The notes under the pieces were generated by a model. It was not told the origin of the DNA. It was given only the letters and a program-made list of their open reading frames with translations, and ran no database searches. A DNA stretch of 10,054 nucleotides, taken from Sporomusaceae bacterium UBA1887 (GTDB lineage: Bacteria; Bacillota; Negativicutes; Sporomusales; DSM-15969). How positions within the stretch are numbered: the stretch's first letter is position 1; the number at the start of each line of letters is the position of its first letter. Below, piece by piece: positions 5,904 to 10,054 of the stretch. The translations under genes were made by a program, and so were the position numbers. The stretch lies in assembly GCA_002337925.1 (NCBI GenBank), contig DDHB01000010.1, positions 13,023-23,076 on the forward strand, in the 5' to 3' direction.

Positions 5904-5932
5904 ATTATGCCACAAACATATTTGCTATTCAA
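5904..5932 (-). promoter_or_regulatory. Probable promoter of fixCX
   Basis: On the minus strand TTGAAT (5927-5932) is followed after 17 nt by CATAAT (5904-5909). Matches to consensus are four of six and five of six. The start would fall near 5897, just upstream of the 5871-5890 palindrome. Confidence 0.5.
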
Positions 5933-5966
5933 TGAAAACAAAGCCGGTGGTTGCTATGTAATAAGA

Positions 5967-6018
5967 AAAGCCAATCACTCCAACTTTAATTTACCTAAAG
6001 TTGGGAGTGATTGGCTTT
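5967..6018 (-). terminator. Terminator of the lysP-like permease gene
   Basis: AAAGCCAATCACTCC pairs with GGAGTGATTGGCTTT, and the stem continues with AACTTTA/TAAAGTT after a single bulged base, giving about 22 bp around a 7-nt loop. On the minus strand it is followed by TTTTCTTATT. It is only 24 bases past the permease stop codon. Confidence 0.9.
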
Positions 6019-6042
6019 CGTATGTGCCGGCTATCCAGTTAT

Positions 6043-7539
6043 TTAAGAGCGGCTCAAATCCACTTTCTCCAAAGGGATCAGTTTTGTCTTTTTCACATAT
6101 TTATAGCCTAAGTAAGCTGCTAAAAACACGGGAATACCAATATACGATACGGCTACACCATACCAGTCAATAGTCCCGCCTAAAAAGGCATTGTAATTTT
6201 GCCCAATTATGACGATAGAACAAAGGGCAAAGGCAAACAACGGTCCGAAGGGAAACCATTTAGCCTTATACTTCAATTCGCTTAAGTCCCTCCCTTGTTT
6301 AATGAAGGCCCGCCGGAATCTGTAATGACTAATGGCGATTCCCAGCCAGGCGATAAAACCAATTACACCAGTTATATTTAACAGCCAGGTGTAAGCGGTA
6401 CCGTCACCGACAAGCGAGGTTAGAAAAGCAAGTAATCCGAAAACAGTTGTTGCATAAAGAGCGTTAGCCGGTACTCCCCGCTTATTCACTTTGCCAAAAA
6501 GCTGTGGCGCTTTGCCTTCCTTGGCCAAAGCATACAGCATTCGCGAGGATGCATACAAAGATGAGCTCCCGGCTGAAAGCACCGAAGAAAGAATAACTGC
6601 ATTCATAATAGATGCAGCCGTTCCTAAGCCTGCACGGGAAAACACTAATGTAAAAGGACTGACAGCGATGTTCTCTACATCGTTCTTCAACAAATTTTCA
6701 TCCGTATAGGGCAGTAAAAAACCAATAATTAATAAAGCTCCAATGTAAAACAGCAAAATGCGCCAGAATACAGTATTAATAGCCTTAGGCACATTTTTTT
6801 CCGGTTCTTCACTCTCACCAGCAGCAATTCCCACCAGTTCCGTCCCTTGAAAAGAGAATCCTGCGATCATAAAGATACTTAATATCGCACCAAATCCGCC
6901 CACAAAAGGAGCTTCTCCGGTATGCCAATTGGCAAAGCCGGGTGATGAAGTGTTGCCAAAGCCGAGAAGCACGGCAACACCAACAAATAAAAAAACGACA
7001 ACTGTGATTACTTTAATCCCGGCAAACCAGAATTCACTTTCACCGTATGCGCGGGTAGATAATAAGTTCAATATAAACAGCATGACTAAAAACAATCCAC
7101 TCCACACCATGGCAGGAATATCCGGAAACCAGAATTTCATAATAATAGCTCCGGCAACTAACTCCACTGCCAGACAGGAAGCCCAGTTCAGCCAGTAATT
7201 CCAGCCTACGGCAAAGCCCAGCGCAGGATCAACAAACCGGTTGGCATAGGTGCCAAATGCCCCGGAGACAGGCAAATAGGTAGCCATTTCTCCCAGGCTG
7301 GTCATCAAAAAATAAACCATAATGCCAATTACACCATACGCGAATAAAGCTCCGCCTGGCCCCGCCGTACTAACAGAGGCACCGCTGGCCACAAACAAGC
7401 CCGTACCAATAGCACCGCCGATTGCAATCATATTCATGTGGCGTGCTTGCAGGCTTCGCTTTAACTCACCCGTTTCTGTGCCTATTACATGGGGATTGCT
7501 GCTGATTTGGTTTTTTTCAGTTTTTAAATTGCTGCTCAT
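6043..7539 (-). CDS. lysP: Amino acid permease, LysP-like (APC superfamily, AAT family)
   Basis: This is a proton-coupled amino acid importer of the inner membrane, most like lysine-specific permease LysP. It has 498 residues with about twelve hydrophobic segments, as usual for the family. The first helix carries the family signature RHMNMIAIGGAIGTGLFVAS, followed by TAGPGGALFAYGVIG, MTSLGEMATYLPVSGAF and NRFVDPALGFAVGWNYW, a run very close to LysP. Later parts include FQGTELVGIAAGESEEPEKN and the SSLYASSRMLYALA helix. ATG at 7539 is chosen over GTG at 7548, because AAGGAG lies eight bases before the ATG but almost touches the GTG. It is a single-gene unit with its own terminator. No lysine riboswitch is present in its short leader. 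Lysine as substrate is inferred from family resemblance. Confidence 0.92.
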   Translation of the reverse strand: MSSNLKTEKNQISSNPHVIGTETGELKRSLQARHMNMIAIGGAIGTGLFVASGASVSTAGPGGALFAYGVIGIMVYFLMTSLGEMATYLPVSGAFGTYANRFVDPALGFAVGWNYWLNWASCLAVELVAGAIIMKFWFPDIPAMVWSGLFLVMLFILNLLSTRAYGESEFWFAGIKVITVVVFLFVGVAVLLGFGNTSSPGFANWHTGEAPFVGGFGAILSIFMIAGFSFQGTELVGIAAGESEEPEKNVPKAINTVFWRILLFYIGALLIIGFLLPYTDENLLKNDVENIAVSPFTLVFSRAGLGTAASIMNAVILSSVLSAGSSSLYASSRMLYALAKEGKAPQLFGKVNKRGVPANALYATTVFGLLAFLTSLVGDGTAYTWLLNITGVIGFIAWLGIAISHYRFRRAFIKQGRDLSELKYKAKWFPFGPLFAFALCSIVIIGQNYNAFLGGTIDWYGVAVSYIGIPVFLAAYLGYKYVKKTKLIPLEKVDLSRS

Positions 7540-7634
7540 AGGATTCACTCCTTTTTTACTTTTCCAGGAAACGGAATTTTATTACATTAAATACGAAGTC
7601 TATTCCACGATCGTCCCCCGCTTCTTCCCCAGCG

Positions 7635-7646
7635 TCTGAATTCAGA
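7635..7646. repeat. 12-bp perfect palindrome upstream of lysP
   Basis: tctgaattcaga is a perfect palindrome about 95 bp before the permease start, between that gene and the tRNA terminator. A shorter palindrome, acgatcgt, lies closer to the gene (about 7607-7614). Either could bind a dimeric regulator, but no convincing promoter hexamers could be placed here. Confidence 0.3.
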
Positions 7647-7676
7647 ACACTTCTTCTATCTGCAATCAGCGATTAT

Positions 7677-7713
7677 AAAAAGGAAAAAGGCTCCAGAGAA
7701 AACTCTGAAGCCC
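7677..7713 (-). terminator. Terminator of the tRNA-Leu gene
   Basis: On the minus strand GGCTTCAGAG (7703-7712) pairs with CTCTGGAGCC (7689-7698) around a TTTT loop, with one G-U pair. It is followed by TTTTTCCTTTTT. It begins about 12 bases past the tRNA 3' end. Confidence 0.9.
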
Positions 7714-7724
7714 CCTATATCCTA

Positions 7725-7809
7725 TGGTGCGGGAGACAGGAATTGAACCTGCACGCCGTAAAGCGCTAGATCCTAAGTCTAGTGCGTCTGCCAGTTCCGC
7801 CACTCCCGC
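7725..7809 (-). tRNA. tRNA-Leu, anticodon UAG
   Basis: This 85-nt class II tRNA includes an encoded CCA (7725-7727). The acceptor stem pairs GCGGGAG (7803-7809) with CTCCCGC (7729-7735), with discriminator A. The anticodon arm is CTAGA-cttagga-TCTAG, with TAG at 7773-7775, reading CUA and other CUN leucine codons. A long variable arm (CGCTTTACGGCG) and the T arm GCAGGTTCAATTCCTGT complete it. The gene stands alone with its own promoter and terminator. Confidence 0.98.
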
Positions 7810-7863
7810 ATGTATGAAGTCAGCAATTGCGAGCTTCCAGAGAATTTTTTCTTTCCTGGAGGC

Positions 7864-7880
7864 GATCACTTGATGTGATC
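7864..7880. repeat. Small hairpin in the tRNA-Leu leader
   Basis: gatcac and gtgatc pair perfectly around a 5-nt loop in the roughly 80-nt stretch between the predicted tRNA start site and the mature 5' end. It may be part of the precursor removed by RNase P. No further function is evident. Confidence 0.35.
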
Positions 7881-7899
7881 TCACGCACCTGACATAAGA

Positions 7900-7929
7900 A
7901 TATTACCATAAACAATATCCCTTCGTCAA
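7900..7929 (-). promoter_or_regulatory. Promoter of tRNA-Leu
   Basis: On the minus strand TTGACG (7924-7929) is followed after 18 nt by TAATAT (7900-7905), with a TATGG just before the -10. Three A7 tracts lie upstream (7933-7939, 7954-7960, 7966-7972 as T-runs on the plus strand). The nearest sits directly against the -35, like an UP element. Confidence 0.6.
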
Positions 7930-7972
7930 GCGTTTTTTTCTGTGCATGCTGACTTTTTTTCATTATTTTTTT

Positions 7973-8125
7973 AGTTACAGGTTTTCCTCAATATTTTTCT
8001 GCCCCATCACCTAACCGATGCGCCCAGTTTCACCGCTGGCCATTGCTTGGCAGCATGAGTAGCTGCTTGCAATCAGCAACTTCCCGGGATATGAGCTAAA
8101 CGGAAAAGCCTGCACTTAAATATGC
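7973..8125. other. Non-coding spacer downstream of tonB with foldable segments
   Basis: No gene is supported here. The best fold pairs 8042-8046 with 8069-8073 and 8050-8054 with 8062-8066 around a 7-nt loop. A weaker CCAG/CTGG hairpin is at 8024-8039. No strong terminator for the tonB operon could be found; after the tonB stop there is only a weak AAGC/GCTT pairing followed by TTTTCCGTTT. No known RNA family was recognised. Confidence 0.3.
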
Positions 8126-8851
8126 TTAATTCAGACGAAATTTAACTTCTACCGTAGTAATACACACTACCGGCTGCCCATTGGCGGAATCGCGGGCAGG
8201 CACAAATCGCCACCGCTCAACCGCTTTTACTGCAGCCTCATCTAATTCGTTTCTCCCTGAAGAACCTACAACCCAAACATTGCTGGGCTTGCCATTCTCC
8301 ATGATTTCCATTCTAACGGTTACACTTCCTTCTACTCCATCGCGCCTGACACTTTCCGGGTAACGGGGCTCTACTTTCTGCAAAATCCGGGGAGGCGAAA
8401 TGAGACCTTTTGTCCCGCTGCCGGTGCCGCCGCCCGAACCTGCTCCTGAGCCTGATCCAGAACCGCTTCCTGCAGACTCACCACCGCTTCCAGTTCCCTG
8501 CGACGAGAACCTATTAGCTGAGCTCGAAAACGCTTGAGCAGCTGCCTCAGTCTCCGTTATGACCGATTCAGCTTCTGCGATCTCTGCAATTACCTGCTGT
8601 TTTATTGGTACAGTCGTCTTCATAACCATTTCCTGCTGTGGCACCGCCTGACTAGCCGCCGGTGCCGGACTGCCTGGCGCAGAGCTTTCCTGCATTCCGG
8701 GATCTGCAATTAGATCCAGCTCCACCACAACAGGCTCGGCCACCGGAATCGTAAAGATATGTGCCGCAAACCAGCCAATACAAATGATCAACCCTATATG
8801 TATAACAATAGAAAACGCCAATGCCCGCAGCCATTCATTACGTTTGCTCAT
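8126..8851 (-). CDS. tonB: Energy transducer TonB
   Basis: TonB carries energy from the proton gradient, through ExbBD, to outer-membrane receptors, spanning the periplasm from an inner-membrane anchor. It has 241 residues. The anchor is residues 8-30 and contains the SxxxH motif (Ser14, His18) known from TonB. The periplasmic part has an Ala/Glu-rich region (85-110), then a Gly/Ser-rich linker (119-148) in place of the usual Pro-Glu/Pro-Lys repeats. The TonB C-terminal domain spans about 155-241 (PPRILQKVEPRYPESVRRDG, then GSVTVRMEI, AVERWRFVPA, EVKFRLN). ATG at 8851 is preferred over GTG at 8860 because AAGGTGA lies five bases upstream. It follows exbD by five bases, the last gene of exbB-exbD-tonB. 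Its presence implies an outer membrane. Confidence 0.95.
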   Translation of the reverse strand: MSKRNEWLRALAFSIVIHIGLIICIGWFAAHIFTIPVAEPVVVELDLIADPGMQESSAPGSPAPAASQAVPQQEMVMKTTVPIKQQVIAEIAEAESVITETEAAAQAFSSSANRFSSQGTGSGGESAGSGSGSGSGAGSGGGTGSGTKGLISPPRILQKVEPRYPESVRRDGVEGSVTVRMEIMENGKPSNVWVVGSSGRNELDEAAVKAVERWRFVPARDSANGQPVVCITTVEVKFRLN

Positions 8852-8856
8852 ACTGC

Positions 8857-9267
8857 TCACCTTGCCTTAGCTTCTGTGGCAATAGCAATTCTGCGGATAC
8901 CTGCCTGTTTTAACTCATCAAGTACAGCCACAACCCGGCCATGCTCCGTATGCCGGTCTGCCCGGAGAACGACCGCTAGATCCGATTTTCGTGCAAGTTC
9001 GATTTGCATCCGTTTTGCCAGCACCTCTACAGGGAGTTCTTCCTGATCAACAAGTACTTTGCCAGTCTCCGTTATTGTCACCGCGATCGGTTTCTCCAAG
9101 TCTGTCTGCGCAACAGCAGCTTGCGGCAAATTAACGGGAATTGACTTTTGTTCTACCATATACAGCGTGCTCATCATAAAGAACACCAGCAGGAAAAAAA
9201 TAATATCAATCATGGGAATAATCATCAGCTTAGGCGACCGCTCCAGTCGTGAACTGCGCAGCTTCAT
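8857..9267 (-). CDS. exbD: Biopolymer transport protein ExbD
   Basis: ExbD works with ExbB as the proton-driven motor that energises TonB. It has 136 residues, the normal length. A short cytoplasmic N-terminus (KLRSSRLERSPKL) precedes one membrane helix (about 15-38) that holds the essential acidic residue Asp21 in PMIDIIFFLLVFF. The periplasmic domain follows, with KSIPVNLPQA, ITETGKVLVDQEELP, VVLRADRHTEHGRVVAVLDELKQAGI and a final IATEAKAR. The ATG overlaps the exbB stop by one base (TAATG), with AGGTGA upstream, so translation is probably coupled. The gene could in principle be a TolR, but tonB next to it supports ExbD. Confidence 0.95.
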   Translation of the reverse strand: MKLRSSRLERSPKLMIIPMIDIIFFLLVFFMMSTLYMVEQKSIPVNLPQAAVAQTDLEKPIAVTITETGKVLVDQEELPVEVLAKRMQIELARKSDLAVVLRADRHTEHGRVVAVLDELKQAGIRRIAIATEAKAR

Positions 9268-9872
9268 TACTCATCACCTGCCACACTGTTTAGAAAAACA
9301 GAGCAGGCTTGCTCCATATCGGTTACGACCGCATCAAGCCGATGACTGTAATAACTATGTACAAGCAGAGCCAGAACAGCTACACACAAGCCTGCAGCTG
9401 TCGCAACAAGCGCTTCCCCCACACCGCCGGTAATTGCCATTGGCTGTCCTGATTTCACATTAAACACGCTGAAGGACTGAATCATGCCAACAACAGTCCC
9501 TAATAATCCGAGCAATGGCGACAAAGTAACAATCGTATCCAGATAACCAAGGTTTCTCCGCAAATTAGCAGCCTCAAGCTGAGCCGCATTTTCTAACGTA
9601 CTTTCCAGCTTGCTGGTATATTTTATCCTTGTCAGACCGGCAAGCAAAACCTGCGAAACAGCCCCTTGGGTCTGCGTACAAACCGCAGCTGCCCCCGGCC
9701 AGTCCGCGGCCTTCAATTTGGGTTTGAGAGCTGCCAGCAGCTTTTCCAGCTCCGTATCAGCACTGCGATAGTAACGAAAACGTTCAACTGCTATAGCAAC
9801 CACAAACAACGAACACAGGAGCAGCGGATACATAACCAGGCCACCCTTATTAAATAACTCAAAAAAACTCAT
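9267..9872 (-). CDS. exbB: Biopolymer transport protein ExbB (MotA/TolQ/ExbB family)
   Basis: ExbB is the multispan scaffold of the ExbBD motor in the inner membrane. It has 201 residues with three membrane helices: about 12-28 (GLVMYPLLLCSLFVVAIAV), about 110-133 (IVTLSPLLGLLGTVVGMIQS) and about 150-172 (GEALVATAAGLCVAVLALLV). A long cytoplasmic loop lies between the first and second. The SPLLGLLGTVVGMIQSF run is the family hallmark, and the third helix carries the conserved GEALVATAAGL. The ATG at 9872 has AGGAG eight bases upstream. It is the first gene of exbB-exbD-tonB. No Fur-type operator or clear promoter was found upstream; the preceding hairpins suggest it starts after an upstream gene's terminator or is read at reduced level from it. 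Confidence 0.95.
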   Translation of the reverse strand: MSFFELFNKGGLVMYPLLLCSLFVVAIAVERFRYYRSADTELEKLLAALKPKLKAADWPGAAAVCTQTQGAVSQVLLAGLTRIKYTSKLESTLENAAQLEAANLRRNLGYLDTIVTLSPLLGLLGTVVGMIQSFSVFNVKSGQPMAITGGVGEALVATAAGLCVAVLALLVHSYYSHRLDAVVTDMEQACSVFLNSVAGDE

Positions 9873-9907
9873 TTTTCATTCTCCTCTCGTACTGTGCAAA
9901 ATGGAAA

Positions 9908-9934
9908 TGCCGGATATAAGCGAAACATCCGGCA
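9908..9934. repeat. Hairpin in the exbB leader
   Basis: TGCCGGAT pairs with ATCCGGCA over eight base pairs around an 11-nt loop, 36 bases before the exbB start. On the minus strand it is followed by TTTCCATTTTG, a poor U-tract. It may be a second, weaker terminator behind the one at 9944-9972, or an mRNA structure that protects or controls exbB. Confidence 0.5.
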
Positions 9935-9943
9935 AAAACATAA

Positions 9944-9972
9944 AGACCTTCCTGATCAGCCCAGGAAGGTCT
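9944..9972 (-). terminator. Terminator of the gene upstream of exbB
   Basis: A perfect 10-bp stem (9944-9953 with 9963-9972) with a 9-nt loop is followed on the minus strand by TTTATGTTTTT. It separates the exbB operon from whatever is transcribed from beyond the right edge. Confidence 0.8.
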
Positions 9973-10054
9973 AGTTATTAGAGAAATCTTCAGATAGAAC
10001 TGGCCAAAAGCCAAGAAGGAAAATCGCTCTAGTAATCCCCTTCCCATCGCTCGT
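9973..10054 (-). other. Edge sequence, possible 3' end of an upstream minus-strand gene
   Basis: Two minus-strand frames are open from the edge and end here. One stops with TAG at 9971-9973 against the terminator (27 residues, ending FLLGFWPVLSEDFSNN); the other stops with TAG at 10029-10031 (ending ERWEGDY). The terminator shows that a gene ends nearby, but the sequence does not decide which frame is real, and neither tail is recognisable. Confidence 0.25.

Noticed and set aside
7322..7639. 105-residue plus-strand reading frame
   Set aside because: It is antisense to the conserved N-terminal part of the permease and has no ribosome binding site.
7540..7676. Lysine riboswitch or T-box ahead of the LysP-like gene
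   Set aside because: The space between the tRNA terminator and the gene is too short for an L-box, and none of its conserved blocks, nor a T-box sequence, is present.
7666..7884. 72-residue minus-strand reading frame
   Set aside because: It is a translation of the tRNA-Leu gene and its terminator.
7985..8100. Cobalamin riboswitch suggested by CGGTGAAACTGG-like sequence near a TonB operon
   Set aside because: The conserved blocks of the B12 box are absent, and on the matching strand it lies downstream of tonB and upstream only of a tRNA.
9859..10047. 62-residue minus-strand reading frame upstream of exbB
   Set aside because: It reads straight through the terminator and the second hairpin and overlaps the exbB start; it has no recognisable domain.

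Overview
The window looks like chromosome of a diderm Firmicute (Negativicutes, most likely a Sporomusa/Pelosinus-type anaerobe). An exbB-exbD-tonB operon, which implies an outer membrane, sits beside Firmicute-style traits: AGGAGGTGA-type ribosome binding sites, TPP and FMN riboswitches, Rho-independent terminators after most genes, a short-form ThiC with a C-terminal cysteine cluster, and FixC/FixX. The taxonomic call is inference from gene content. Almost everything is on the minus strand; only the leftmost gene and one tiny gene are on the plus strand.

Layout, left to right. (1) 2-553 (+): the 3' part of a KtrA/TrkA-type potassium-uptake regulator, ending in a bidirectional terminator shared with a convergent, secreted N-acetylmuramoyl-L-alanine amidase (598-1275, -) that has a good sigma-A-type promoter. 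(2) 1394-1740: an inverted repeat, then a ~160-bp imperfect palindrome that resembles a dispersed intergenic repeat, then a 43-residue protein of unknown function (+) with an excellent ribosome binding site. (3) 1739-3287: thiC (-) under a TPP riboswitch with a terminator platform. (4) 3278-4196: ribB (-, TTG start) under an FMN riboswitch whose platform looks translational, with a clear promoter. (5) 4239-5932: fixC-fixX (-), overlapping by ATGA, without fixAB next to them, preceded by a promoter and a 7+7 palindrome. (6) 5967-7539: a LysP-like amino-acid permease (-) and its large terminator. (7) 7677-7972: tRNA-Leu(UAG) (-) with terminator, promoter and upstream A-tracts. (8) 7973-8125: non-coding sequence with some potential to fold. 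(9) 8126-9872: tonB, exbD, exbB (-), tightly packed, preceded by the terminator of an upstream gene that lies mostly beyond the window.

Functionally this is mostly housekeeping: K+ uptake control, wall turnover, thiamine and flavin synthesis with metabolite feedback, flavoprotein electron transfer to quinone or ferredoxin-type partners, lysine/amino-acid uptake, and energisation of outer-membrane transport. I see no CRISPR, transposase, phage or toxin module. The parts not explained by known families are the small plus-strand gene, the palindromic repeat beside it, the possible fixC operator, and the foldable region downstream of tonB.
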